Below, piece after piece: positions 55,367 through 62,787 of a stretch of 64,000 bases of DNA. The position numbers were made by a program, and so were the translations under genes. Location of the stretch: the NCBI RefSeq assembly GCF_002797315.1, contig NZ_KZ454936.1, positions 2,675,645-2,739,644 on the forward strand, in the 5' to 3' direction. Each line of letters begins with the position of its first letter. Position 1 is the stretch's first letter. The stretch is from Bacillus sp. FJAT-44742. GTDB lineage: Bacteria > Bacillota > Bacilli > Bacillales > Marinococcaceae. A model generated the notes under the pieces. It was not told the origin of the DNA, did no database searches, and saw nothing but the letters and a program-made list of their open reading frames with translations.

Positions 55367-55394
55367 AAATAGTTAGCCTCCTAAACAATTAACG

Positions 55395-55423
55395 AGTATA
55401 CTCCTTTCTTTTCCTAATGTAAA
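55395..55423 (-). promoter_or_regulatory. Promoter of the marR-MATE operon
   Basis: On the minus strand TTTACA (55423-55418), a 17-base spacer and TATACT (55400-55395) form a good sigma-A promoter. The -10 sits inside the palindrome GAGTATACTC (55394-55403), a candidate operator. Confidence 0.65.
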
Positions 55424-55464
55424 TGAGATAATCATCATATATATATGGTAATAGAAGCTATTCT

Positions 55465-55488
55465 TTTTTATTAGTATGCTAATAAAAA
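55465..55488. promoter_or_regulatory. Palindrome upstream of the marR operon
   Basis: TTTTTATTAG (55465-55474) and CTAATAAAAA (55479-55488) are perfect arms around TATG. It lies about 100 bases from marR on one side and 130 bases from the FbpA-like gene on the other. Its size fits a MarR-type dimer site. Confidence 0.45.
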
Positions 55489-55550
55489 TGTCGAAGAAAA
55501 AATGGAGTAAGAAAATAATATATTCATTTACTAATTTTTGTAATTGCAAA

Positions 55551-55598
55551 TTGACAGGTTCATAGAGATAAACTATAATTAAATTGAAAGCGCTTACA
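55551..55598 (+). promoter_or_regulatory. Consensus promoter with perfect cre box
   Basis: TTGACA (55551-55556), a 17-base spacer and TATAAT (55574-55579) are the full sigma-A consensus. TGAAAGCGCTTACA (55585-55598) is a perfect match to the cre consensus and covers the predicted start site. CcpA should repress this strong promoter when preferred sugars are present. Confidence 0.85.
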
Positions 55599-55618
55599 TA
55601 TTAGGGGGTATGATTTCT

Positions 55619-55795
55619 ATGTCTTTTACTGTTACATCAAACTACATCAATAAAAATGAAATGATTGATATCCTTTTGCACCACAATATTTATAAAATGT
55701 CTGATGGCAGACAGCTGTATCAGGCAACAGAGAAAGAGTTAGAAAACGAGCTTTACTTACTTTTGGGTGAAACGATTTCTGTCTTTTCTGCATAG
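55619..55795 (+). CDS. FbpA-like small protein
   Basis: A 58-residue protein. The core 'MIDILLHHNIYKMSDGRQLY' followed by QATEKELENEL matches the Fur-regulated basic protein (FbpA) family pattern ('GIYKxxDxxQLYxLTLxELE'). FbpA acts with the sRNA FsrA in B. subtilis iron sparing. This copy is not basic, and its promoter carries a perfect cre box rather than a visible Fur box. That suggests carbon-source control. The ATG at 55619 has AGGGGG ten bases upstream; the ATG at 55610 is too close. Confidence 0.7.
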   Translation: MSFTVTSNYINKNEMIDILLHHNIYKMSDGRQLYQATEKELENELYLLLGETISVFSA

Positions 55796-55832
55796 AAGAC
55801 TCTTATACAAAACTCTATTACTTTTCTTAATA

Positions 55833-55871
55833 GAGAACTTACATTGGAATTATCCAATTGAGTTCTTTTTG
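55833..55871 (+). terminator. Terminator of the FbpA-like gene
   Basis: AGAACT and AGTTCT with an inner TTGGA/TCCAA pair make an interrupted stem, followed by TTTTTGTTTTTG. It begins about 35 bases after the stop. Confidence 0.65.
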
Positions 55872-55888
55872 TTTTTGTTTTCATAACA

Positions 55889-55933
55889 AAAATCCTCCCT
55901 AGCTGGAAATATTCTTTTCCAACTACAGGAGGT
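55889..55933 (-). terminator. Terminator of aroD
   Basis: On the minus strand CCTCC..TAG.TGGAAA pairs with TTTCCA.CTA..GGAGG and is followed by ATTTTTG. It lies ten bases after the aroD stop and overlaps on the other strand the end of the FbpA-like transcript region. Confidence 0.7.
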
Positions 55934-55942
55934 AATAAAAGG

Positions 55943-56716
55943 TTAAGACATTGATTCATCTGCTAGTTTAATCATTTCTTTAAGTTTCTCTATTGGTATT
56001 TGACCTGGTGCTGAACTCTGCTCCCCAACTGCAAAAGTCATTGCTGAACCAAAGACCCAGCCTAGCATCCTTGTTATGGCTCCATACTTGCCCATTGAAA
56101 TTGTTACTAATGGGACACTTAACAATTTAGATAATTTATTTGTTGCTTCCAACAACAAAAGAACATCATCCATATTATTTGGCATCACAGCAATTTTAAC
56201 AATATCAGCCTGTAATAATTCTGCTTCTTTACATTTGGAGATCATTTCTGACAATTCCGGGGTTTCCTCAAAGTTATGGTGGGAAATGAGCAGTTTAACA
56301 CCATTTTCCTTCGAAACACGCCTAAGCCTTGCTATACTTTCATGATTATTGGCTAATTCGTAGTCAACAAAAGAAACGTATCCGCTTGCACAAACTTGTG
56401 CAAACACTTCCATTTTCTCCTCTGCCCCAATATTTGCAGGTTGTCCTCCTTCTTTTTCACTTCTAACCGTAAATAAAATGGGTATTTCATTACCACTCTC
56501 TTTGATTTTTTGCAGGGTGGAAATTACTTTTTCAACATTAGATAAGCCCTTAAAGAAATCTGCCCGCCATTCTATAATGTCTGGTTTATCTTTCACTATC
56601 TTTTCAAGCTCCTGCATGATTTCTTGCTCCTCCTTACCAATCAAGGGCACACAAATCTCAGGTTTATTTCCTACTGCATTTTTCCCGTTTTCTAGCTTAC
56701 CTTTTATTTCACTCAT
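55943..56716 (-). CDS. aroD: 3-dehydroquinate dehydratase, type I
   Basis: A 257-residue class I enzyme that dehydrates 3-dehydroquinate by a Schiff base. 'IIEWRADFF' has the catalytic glutamate, 'LISHHNFEETP' the active-site histidine, and 'DIVKIAVMPNN' the lysine. 'ISMGKYGAITRMLGWVFGSAMTFA' is the C-terminal signature. It is monocistronic, with the ribosome binding site AAGGAGAAATTTAT. Length and motifs are typical. Confidence 0.94.
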   Translation of the reverse strand: MSEIKGKLENGKNAVGNKPEICVPLIGKEEQEIMQELEKIVKDKPDIIEWRADFFKGLSNVEKVISTLQKIKESGNEIPILFTVRSEKEGGQPANIGAEEKMEVFAQVCASGYVSFVDYELANNHESIARLRRVSKENGVKLLISHHNFEETPELSEMISKCKEAELLQADIVKIAVMPNNMDDVLLLLEATNKLSKLLSVPLVTISMGKYGAITRMLGWVFGSAMTFAVGEQSSAPGQIPIEKLKEMIKLADESMS

Positions 56717-56832
56717 ATAAATTTCTCCTTACTAATATATTCTTTTACTTTAAAGGATAAAAGTTTTTTAATCAATGAATAGTCAGATGCCTCAAAATAT
56801 ATTTCTGGTCACAAAAATTAAAACCCATAAAG

Positions 56833-56875
56833 TGTGACAGATCTCACACCTTGCTCCCTTCTCTTTTTTTATAAT
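56833..56875 (+). promoter_or_regulatory. Fnr/Crp-type box and promoter of the usp genes
   Basis: TGTGA-N6-TCACA at 56833-56848 is a perfect palindromic Crp/Fnr-family box. TATAAT at 56870-56875 gives a start near 56882, which puts the centre of the box at about -41.5, the standard class II activation position. The promoter has no good -35. This suggests Fnr- or ArcR-type activation in low oxygen. Confidence 0.7.
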
Positions 56876-56911
56876 ATGAGTATAGAGAGTTTTTATAAGG
56901 AGGCAGTAAAC

Positions 56912-57358
56912 ATGGACCAAGAATATAAATCGATTCTAGCAGCTGTTGATAGTTCAGAAGAATCCTTTCAAGCCCTCAAAAAAGGATTTGAGCTGGCCAA
57001 AGAAAACGATGCTAAGTTGATCATTTCCCATGTCGTAGATACAAGAATTACCTCTTCCCTCGAACAATATGATGACGCCGCATTTCTCAGAGCTAAAAAG
57101 TACGGTGAAGAACTGCTTGAAAATTATAAAGAAAAAGCAATCAATAGTGGAATCAACAACGTGGAAACCGTCCTTGAGTATGGAACACCCAAAGTGAAAA
57201 TACCAACGGAAATTGCCAGAAAACATGAAGCTGACGTAATCATAGTCGGGGCTACAGGCATTAACGCAGCACAGCGGATCTTTCTTGGCAGCGTTTCGGA
57301 AAACATTGCCCGTCGTGCTGATTGCGACGTATTAATTGTTCGTAAGTCTACTGATTAG
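56912..57358 (+). CDS. Universal stress protein (UspA family), copy 1
   Basis: A 148-residue protein of the UspA fold. The ATP-binding motif is 'IIVGATGINAAQRIFLGSVS' followed by ENIARRA, as in nucleotide-binding Usp. The start at 56912 follows AAGGAGGCAGTAAAC; an upstream frame without a site is rejected. It is followed after 31 bases by a paralogue. Both are probably one transcript controlled by the Fnr-type box upstream. Confidence 0.9.
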   Translation: MDQEYKSILAAVDSSEESFQALKKGFELAKENDAKLIISHVVDTRITSSLEQYDDAAFLRAKKYGEELLENYKEKAINSGINNVETVLEYGTPKVKIPTEIARKHEADVIIVGATGINAAQRIFLGSVSENIARRADCDVLIVRKSTD

Positions 57359-57389
57359 TTTATATCATTTTTCATAGGAGGAAACAAAG

Positions 57390-57827
57390 ATGACTTTACA
57401 ATATAAGAATGTTTTAGTAGCTGTTGATGGCTCAGAAGGGGCAAGACGTGCCTTCGAAAAGGCGTTAAAGATTAGCAAAAAGTCTAAAGCACGTCTCATC
57501 ATTTCCCATGTCGTGGATCTCCGCTCCTTTTCGCGAATCGAGCCATACAGCCCGAATTTCACTAACTGGATAGAAGATACAGGACAGCAGCTTTTGGGTC
57601 AATATAAAAAAGAAGCCGTTGAAATCGGGATCGAGAATGTAGAAACCTCCCTGGATTTTGGTTCCCCTAAAGTCATGCTCGGCAGAGAAATTGCAGACAA
57701 ATGGCAGGCTGATTTGATTGTTGTCGGCGCAACTGGGCTGGGAGCTGTAGAAAGATTTGTCATCGGCAGTGTTTCTGAACAAGTTGCTAGAAACGCAAAA
57801 CGTGATGTTTTGATCGTAAGACGTTAG
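57390..57827 (+). CDS. Universal stress protein (UspA family), copy 2
   Basis: A 145-residue paralogue of the preceding gene with the same order of motifs: 'VLVAVDGSEGARRAFEKALK' at the N-terminus and 'VVGATGLGAVERFVIGSVSE' (ATP site) near the C-terminus. The ribosome binding site is AGGAGGAAACAAAG. The two copies differ clearly in the middle, so the duplication is not recent. It ends at a terminator. Confidence 0.9.
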   Translation: MTLQYKNVLVAVDGSEGARRAFEKALKISKKSKARLIISHVVDLRSFSRIEPYSPNFTNWIEDTGQQLLGQYKKEAVEIGIENVETSLDFGSPKVMLGREIADKWQADLIVVGATGLGAVERFVIGSVSEQVARNAKRDVLIVRR

Positions 57828-57842
57828 AGCAAAAGAAACTTA

Positions 57843-57876
57843 AAAGTCCCTCATTTAGTAAAATGGGGGCTATTTT
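57843..57876 (+). terminator. Terminator of the usp genes
   Basis: AGTCCCTCATTT pairs with AAATGGGGGCT around AGTA, followed by ATTTTTAT. It begins about 15 bases after the second usp stop. Confidence 0.65.
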
Positions 57877-57982
57877 TATAAGGTATTGTTAATGGCAGGC
57901 ATTGTTTTTATAAATATAGCCCAAAATGTCTTTGGGAATCGAGTGAGCCGATGAGCCCTAGGGTACATTTCCAAGGTTATGT
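57877..57982. other. Intergenic region after the usp genes
   Basis: This stretch lies between the usp terminator and the orphan minus-strand terminator. I see no gene or signal. On the minus strand the frame behind ACAAGGAGTG (ATG at 58037) crosses the orphan terminator and continues here without gene-like composition. Confidence 0.4.
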
Positions 57983-58012
57983 AAAAAAAACTGTGAGAAG
58001 AGCTTCTCACAG
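57983..58012 (-). terminator. Orphan minus-strand terminator
   Basis: CTGTGAGAAG (57991-58000) and CTTCTCACAG (58003-58012) form a ten-pair stem with eight T following on the minus strand. It lies 120 bases after the alcohol dehydrogenase terminator. It either catches readthrough or ends an unrecognised short RNA that starts near 58,060. Confidence 0.75.
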
Positions 58013-58132
58013 CATAAAGAGTTTGTAGTTTTATCATACTTACACTCCTTGTATAAGACCGTACCTTCCGTCAGCGTATGCGGAGGAAAATAAACAGCAA
58101 AATGTAACAACGCCCTTCAAAAATAATTAAAT

Positions 58133-58162
58133 AAAAAAGCACCTCTGGGCACCAGAGATACT
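58133..58162 (-). terminator. Terminator of the alcohol dehydrogenase gene
   Basis: An 11-pair stem with two G-U pairs (CTCTGG/CCAGAG core) is followed on the minus strand by TTTTTTATTTAA. It begins 15 bases after the stop. Confidence 0.75.
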
Positions 58163-58177
58163 CTACATCAATTCTTT

Positions 58178-59314
58178 TTACGGTTTTAATACGACTTTTA
58201 TACAGTCTTCTGTTTTTGTATCAAACACTTCATACCCATGTTTTGCTTCTTCTAACGGCAGGACGTGAGTAATAATATCCCCAGGATCGACTGTTCCTTC
58301 AGCAATCATTTTGTAAAGGGCAGGCATATAATGAATCACTGGAGCCTGGCCGGTTTTTATATTGACGTTGCGCTGAAATATGTCGCCAAGAGGAAAAGCA
58401 TTATAACGCATTCCATATATGCCCGTTAATTGAATAGTACCTGCTTTTCTCACAGCCTGAGCTGCCATAGTAATCGCACTCATGGAACCGCCATGTAATT
58501 TCATTCCTGTCGCCAAAAATTCAAGGGGAGTCATCTTACCGTCCATGCCTACACAATCAATTACTACTTCCGCGCCGCCATTGGTCATTTCCTTCAAGTG
58601 TAACCCTATTTCTTTTTGCTGCTCAAAGTTTATGATTTCTACATTATTTGTCCGCTTGGCATGCTGAAGACGATAATCCACGTAATCGACGGCTATGACC
58701 CTTTCTGCTCCTTTCAGCCAGGCAAACTTTTGAGCCATAAGACCGACAGGTCCGCACCCAAGAATAATTACTGTATCTCCCTTTTTCACCCCGGCGTTAT
58801 CAACACTCCAATAGGCCGTGGGCATGACATCAGAAAGGAGAACCAGCTTTTCATCTTCAATTTCACTATCTTCAGGGATTTTGAAAGGAACGAAATTTCC
58901 ATAGGGCACTCTCATATATTCAGCTTGTCCGCCCGGATACCCACCTGCTGTATCTGAGTATCCAAAATAAGCTCCCATGTCCCCATTTTCATTTGAATTA
59001 TCACACTGACTTTCTAATTCATGCTGACAAAACCAGCATTCTCCACAGCTGACGTTAAAAGGAATGATGACCCGATCCCCTTTTTTAACTTTGGTTACTT
59101 CCGGACCTGTTTCTTCTACAATACCCTGTGGCTCATGGCCAATAATATAATCTTCTGGAAAATTAGGAATCATTCCATGAATAAGGTGAAGATCAGAGCC
59201 GCATATAGCAGTTGTGGTTAATTTGACAATAATGTCATCTGGTTTTTCGATTTTGGGAGCAGGGACTTCTTTGACTCTTACATCCTTGATCCCTTGATAT
59301 GTCACTGCTTTCAT
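58178..59314 (-). CDS. Zinc-dependent alcohol dehydrogenase (AdhB/YraC-like)
   Basis: A 378-residue medium-chain zinc dehydrogenase. Catalytic zinc ligands are in 'AICGSDLHLIHGMIP' and 'IIGHEPQGIVEETG', and the structural zinc site is CGECWFCQHELESQC. The cofactor site is 'VIILGCGPVGLMAQKFAWLKG'. It resembles glutathione-independent formaldehyde dehydrogenases and B. subtilis AdhB. In B. subtilis adhB is flanked by the spore coat genes yraD-G, and two such genes lie upstream here in the same direction, 22 and 398 bases away. The ribosome binding site is TAGGAGGAAGAGGA. Confidence 0.87.
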   Translation of the reverse strand: MKAVTYQGIKDVRVKEVPAPKIEKPDDIIVKLTTTAICGSDLHLIHGMIPNFPEDYIIGHEPQGIVEETGPEVTKVKKGDRVIIPFNVSCGECWFCQHELESQCDNSNENGDMGAYFGYSDTAGGYPGGQAEYMRVPYGNFVPFKIPEDSEIEDEKLVLLSDVMPTAYWSVDNAGVKKGDTVIILGCGPVGLMAQKFAWLKGAERVIAVDYVDYRLQHAKRTNNVEIINFEQQKEIGLHLKEMTNGGAEVVIDCVGMDGKMTPLEFLATGMKLHGGSMSAITMAAQAVRKAGTIQLTGIYGMRYNAFPLGDIFQRNVNIKTGQAPVIHYMPALYKMIAEGTVDPGDIITHVLPLEEAKHGYEVFDTKTEDCIKVVLKP

Positions 59315-59336
59315 TCCTCTTCCTCCTACAGGTTAA

Positions 59337-59699
59337 TTATTCATATGGAGTCGCAAACGTTCCTAACCGATCTGTATCATTAGGGAAGAGAGTTAAATTT
59401 GCTATCTCCACTGCTGTTTGTGCAGATTTTATATCTAGTTCAAACTGCTCTTTCACATCAAACGGCCTAAGCCAACCCTTATTCATCATAAGCTGTGATA
59501 TTTGCCCATGAAGGTTAATCGCGGCTGTCATTTGATTAATTAATGCTGTCCTTAACTCTGGTGTTGCTGTTTCTGTTAAAGCCATAGAATAGTATCTTAC
59601 CCCTGTTTTAGCAGTCAACAGAAAATCTAAGGCTATAGCTGAATCAGCCTGATCAGGCATTCCAACAGCATTAATCGGGTCTAAAAAATCTTCATTCAT
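59337..59699 (-). CDS. Spore coat protein, CotF family (YraF/YraD-like)
   Basis: A 120-residue helical protein of the CotF/ferritin-like spore coat family. 'DPINAVGMPDQADSAIALDF' followed by LLTAKTGVRYY and 'LHGQISQLMMNKGWLRPFDV' are typical of YraF/YraD. The protein is probably a minor spore coat component. It lies between the YraE-like gene (13 bases upstream) and the alcohol dehydrogenase (22 bases downstream), and so is in an operon of three. The ribosome binding site is AAAGGAGAATAAAGG. Confidence 0.78.
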   Translation of the reverse strand: MNEDFLDPINAVGMPDQADSAIALDFLLTAKTGVRYYSMALTETATPELRTALINQMTAAINLHGQISQLMMNKGWLRPFDVKEQFELDIKSAQTAVEIANLTLFPNDTDRLGTFATPYE

Positions 59700-59712
59700 C
59701 CTTTATTCTCCT

Positions 59713-59916
59713 TTACTGCATATTTCCTTCCTGATACAAACGCTCCAGTTCCTTTATATCCAGAATTGATTGTTGAACATCCTGTTCCATCAACGCCCGT
59801 AAATCCTGATCAAAGACAATACCCTGCATCATTTTGGCCTTTAACAGACAGACAGTCTTGAAGTTCAGGATTTCATGGGCTTCCATTGCTTCATGAACGG
59901 CAAATGAGTCCCTCAT
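59713..59916 (-). CDS. Spore coat-associated protein (YraE/YraG-like)
   Basis: A 67-residue helical protein resembling YraE/YraG, which are encoded with adhB in B. subtilis. It starts 'MRDSFAVHEAMEAHEILNFK' and contains 'CLLKAKMMQGIVFDQDLRAL'. The ribosome binding site AGGAGGTGAAACG is excellent. It is the first gene of the operon with the CotF-like gene and the dehydrogenase, and is divergent from the cytochrome bd operon. Confidence 0.75.
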   Translation of the reverse strand: MRDSFAVHEAMEAHEILNFKTVCLLKAKMMQGIVFDQDLRALMEQDVQQSILDIKELERLYQEGNMQ

Positions 59917-60079
59917 CGTTTCACCTCCTGATCAACCCCTTTTATTTTCTCTAATGAAAGAAAGCTTTATTCAGTTCATCACATGCAACAAACCTTCTCC
60001 CACTATCCTGATTTTTCTCACCCTACATATTTCCACATTTATGCAGTCATACTAAGAGCATTAAGAGGAGGATGGTACA

Positions 60080-60217
60080 GTGATCAATAATTTCATGATT
60101 ATGATCTTGCCCGTCATGGTAATTTTCATTTCTTTAGCTGTTTTTTTCTTTTGGGTAAGCAGATCTAAGGAGCCGTATGCTACAGAGAATGAATACGATG
60201 GAGGAGGAGAAGAATGA
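60080..60217 (+). CDS. Small single-span protein, candidate CydS-like subunit
   Basis: A 45-residue protein starting with GTG behind AAGAGGAGGATGG. It has one membrane span ('MIMILPVMVIFISLAVFFFW') and an acidic tail ending GGGEE. The stop overlaps the start of the oxidase subunit I gene by four bases (ATGA). Small subunits of this size occur in cytochrome bd oxidases (CydX, CydS), so this is probably one. The short length makes the family call tentative. Confidence 0.65.
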   Translation: MINNFMIMILPVMVIFISLAVFFFWVSRSKEPYATENEYDGGGEE

Positions 60218-61548
60218 TCGATGATCCGGTAGTGCTAAGCCGATTATTAACATTTGTGACCCTGGCCTTTCATATTGTGATGGCTACCATTGGCGTAGGC
60301 CTGCCAATTTTTATATCCATTGCTGAACTGGTTGGAATCAAAAAAAAGGACCCCCATTACATATTGCTGGCACGCCGGTGGACGAGAGGATACACGATAT
60401 TAGTAGCTGTTGGGGTCGTGACAGGAACAATCATCGGTTTTCAATTATCATTATTGTGGCCAAGCTTCATGCAGGCCGCAGGCCACGTCATTAGTCTCCC
60501 TTTATTTATGGAAACCTTCGCTTTCTTTTTTGAAGCTATATTTCTGGGAATTTATTTATATACGTGGGAGAGGTTCAAGAATCCTATATACCACTGGCTT
60601 TTATCCATTCCCATCATTATTGGTTCATCGGCGTCTGCTTTTTTTATTACAAGTGTGAACGCTTTTATGAATACTCCTCAAGGATTTGATCTGGCAGAAG
60701 GTACAATTATGAACGTCCAGCCTTTAGTAGCTATGTTTAACCCTGCTATGCCTTCTAAGGTTTCCCATGTACTCACCACCGCGTATTTAACCGGAGCTTT
60801 CTTGTTAGCTGCTATCGCAGCTTTTCATATCCTTCGAGGAAAGACACACATCTATTACAAAAAAGCTCTTCACTTAGCCATGATTGGATGTTTCGTATTC
60901 TCAATTGCCACTATTGTAAATGGAGACATTGGAGGAAAATTCCTCGCAGTTTATCAGCCTGAAAAGCTGGCTGCTGCGGAATGGCATTTTGAAACAGAGG
61001 ATCGTGCCACCTTATTGTTAGGAGGAATTCTGGACCCTGATGAGCAGGAAGTAAAGTTTGGTATACGTATTCCTTACGCACTAAGCATCTTGGCGTTTAA
61101 CCGGCCGACAGCTGAAGTTGTTGGGTTAAACGACTTTCCTGAAGAACTTTGGCCTCCTCTCTATATCCATTATTTCTTTAACCTAATGATAACAATTGGT
61201 ATGTTTCTTGCTGCCGTGGCTTTTGCCTATTTAGTTTTTTACTACTTTAATCGGTTTAACTCGTTAAACAAGTGGTTGCTGCGAGCCATTATCATTTGTG
61301 CTCCTCTTTCTATTCTTTCTATTGAGTTTGGATGGATTATGACTGAAGTAGGCAGACAGCCATGGATTTTACGGGGGTATCTGACTGTGGCAGAAGCGGC
61401 TACTACCTCTGAACACGTTTTTGAAATGCTTCTTCTTTTTTCTTCTTTATATTTAGCCCTTGCTATATTACTGCCTATCATCCTGATCCGCTTGTTTAAA
61501 AAGAAGACCGTGGAATCAGAAATCGAAAATCAAAACATTATTTTATAG
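60214..61548 (+). CDS. ythA: Cytochrome bd-type ubiquinol oxidase subunit I (YthA-like)
   Basis: A 444-residue membrane protein with about nine spans. 'VTLAFHIVMATIGVGLPIFISI' has the heme-ligand histidine, 'METFAFFFEAIFLGIYLYTWER' carries conserved glutamates, and 'LSIEFGWIMTEVGRQPWILRG' is a bd-family hallmark. The quinol-binding loop is the short Bacillus type. The enzyme oxidises quinol and reduces oxygen to water. It is translationally coupled to the small gene upstream and followed 9-18 bases later by subunit II. Confidence 0.9.
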   Translation: MIDDPVVLSRLLTFVTLAFHIVMATIGVGLPIFISIAELVGIKKKDPHYILLARRWTRGYTILVAVGVVTGTIIGFQLSLLWPSFMQAAGHVISLPLFMETFAFFFEAIFLGIYLYTWERFKNPIYHWLLSIPIIIGSSASAFFITSVNAFMNTPQGFDLAEGTIMNVQPLVAMFNPAMPSKVSHVLTTAYLTGAFLLAAIAAFHILRGKTHIYYKKALHLAMIGCFVFSIATIVNGDIGGKFLAVYQPEKLAAAEWHFETEDRATLLLGGILDPDEQEVKFGIRIPYALSILAFNRPTAEVVGLNDFPEELWPPLYIHYFFNLMITIGMFLAAVAFAYLVFYYFNRFNSLNKWLLRAIIICAPLSILSIEFGWIMTEVGRQPWILRGYLTVAEAATTSEHVFEMLLLFSSLYLALAILLPIILIRLFKKKTVESEIENQNIIL

Positions 61549-61566
61549 AAAAAGTAGGTGCTCGGT

Positions 61567-62574
61567 GTGATAGAAACAATCGGTATTTCCGTCTTGTGGG
61601 TGTTTTTATATGGATACCTGATTATCGGTTCGATAGATTTTGGAGCTGGGTTTTATTCCTACTATGCCAAGGTGACAAACAAAAAGCATACAATCAGGCA
61701 GGTGATTGACCGTTACCTTTCTCCTGTATGGGAAGTCACCAATGTATTCCTTGTATTTTTTATGATTGGTCTAGTCGGTTTTTTTCCGGCTTCAGCCTTT
61801 TACTTTGGAACGGCTCTACTTGTTCCAGGCAGCATTGCTTTAGTGCTTCTTGCTATCCGAGGGTCATTTTATGCGTTTGCAAACTATGGTGCCAGAGAAA
61901 GCAACGTATATTTATTTTTGTACGGTATCACCGGGCTTTTGATCCCAGCAGCTTTATCAACTGTCCTAACCATTTCAGAAGGTGGATTTATCACAGTGGA
62001 CGATTCAATTGTCCAGCTGCTTCTAGGTGAACTGTTTGTAAGTCCGTATTCATGGATTGTCGTTATGCTTGCGATTGTCAGTGTGCTTTTTATCAGTGCC
62101 TCATTTTTAACCTATTACGCCAACGTAGCGAAAGATAAGGATGCCTTTGAACTCATGAGGAAATTTTCTTTAATTTGGGGAGGACCTACCATTTTTTTGA
62201 GCTTTTTAGTGTTTTTAACCTTAAGCACCCATAATCCTGAGCATTTTCAGGCTATGGTGGAGGAAGGGTGGCTGTTTGTATTATCTTTGCTGGCATTTTT
62301 AGCAGCGATCCTCTGTATATATAAAAGAAAATTTATGGGGATTGCTTTTCTCTTAGTTTGTTTCCAATATGGATTTGCATTTTTTGGTTATGGATACACT
62401 CATCTTCCCTACATTCTCTACCCGCATATTACCATTTATGAAAATGTTACCAGTCCGGAAATGGGCATATCCCTTATTCTTGCTTTCCTTGCAGGTCTTC
62501 TTCTCCTCGTACCTTCTTTGTTTCTCTTAATGAGACTGTTTATCTTCAATGCTGAATACGCACGGGGCAGATAA
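61567..62574 (+). CDS. ythB: Cytochrome bd-type oxidase subunit II (YthB-like)
   Basis: A 335-residue membrane protein with about eight spans of the CydB family ('WVFLYGYLIIGSIDFGAGFY', 'YLSPVWEVTNVFLVFFMIGL', 'LVPGSIALVLLAIRGSFYAF'). The GTG at 61567 has TAGGTG six bases upstream; a GTG at 61558 overlaps it. It pairs with subunit I, and a 39-residue membrane protein follows after 39 bases. Confidence 0.88.
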   Translation: MIETIGISVLWVFLYGYLIIGSIDFGAGFYSYYAKVTNKKHTIRQVIDRYLSPVWEVTNVFLVFFMIGLVGFFPASAFYFGTALLVPGSIALVLLAIRGSFYAFANYGARESNVYLFLYGITGLLIPAALSTVLTISEGGFITVDDSIVQLLLGELFVSPYSWIVVMLAIVSVLFISASFLTYYANVAKDKDAFELMRKFSLIWGGPTIFLSFLVFLTLSTHNPEHFQAMVEEGWLFVLSLLAFLAAILCIYKRKFMGIAFLLVCFQYGFAFFGYGYTHLPYILYPHITIYENVTSPEMGISLILAFLAGLLLLVPSLFLLMRLFIFNAEYARGR

Positions 62575-62613
62575 CAGCAATGTTTTCACACGCTTATGGC
62601 AGGAGGTTATTAT

Positions 62614-62733
62614 ATGAATGAAAATACAGAACAGGGAAAGAAAACGACAGATCAAGAAAAAGTCCTGGTTATTGTCTGCTTTGTAATTGCCGGGATCATG
62701 CTATTATCATTTATCAGCCGTTTCTTTCATTAA
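62614..62733 (+). CDS. Small single-span protein downstream of ythB
   Basis: A 39-residue protein with AGGAGGTTATTAT before its ATG. A hydrophilic start (NENTEQGKKTTDQEK) leads to one membrane span ('VLVIVCFVIAGIMLLSFISR') and a short end FFH. It is the last gene of the oxidase operon and ends before a strong terminator. It may be a second accessory subunit, but it shows no similarity I can name to CydX or CydS. Confidence 0.6.
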   Translation: MNENTEQGKKTTDQEKVLVIVCFVIAGIMLLSFISRFFH

Positions 62734-62750
62734 CCTTACACACTGGGCAT

Positions 62751-62787
62751 AAAAAGAGAACGAGGGTTATCACCTCGTTCTCTTTTT
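62751..62787. terminator. Bidirectional terminator between the oxidase operon and ilvE
   Basis: Perfect arms AAAAAGAGAACGAGG (62751-62765) and CCTCGTTCTCTTTTT (62773-62787) fill the gap between convergent genes, with U runs on both sides. Confidence 0.88.

Noticed and set aside
57876-58037. 53-codon minus-strand frame behind ACAAGGAGTG
   Set aside because: A strong terminator sits 25 bases into it, and the later codons do not look like protein. It is described only as a possible short RNA region.
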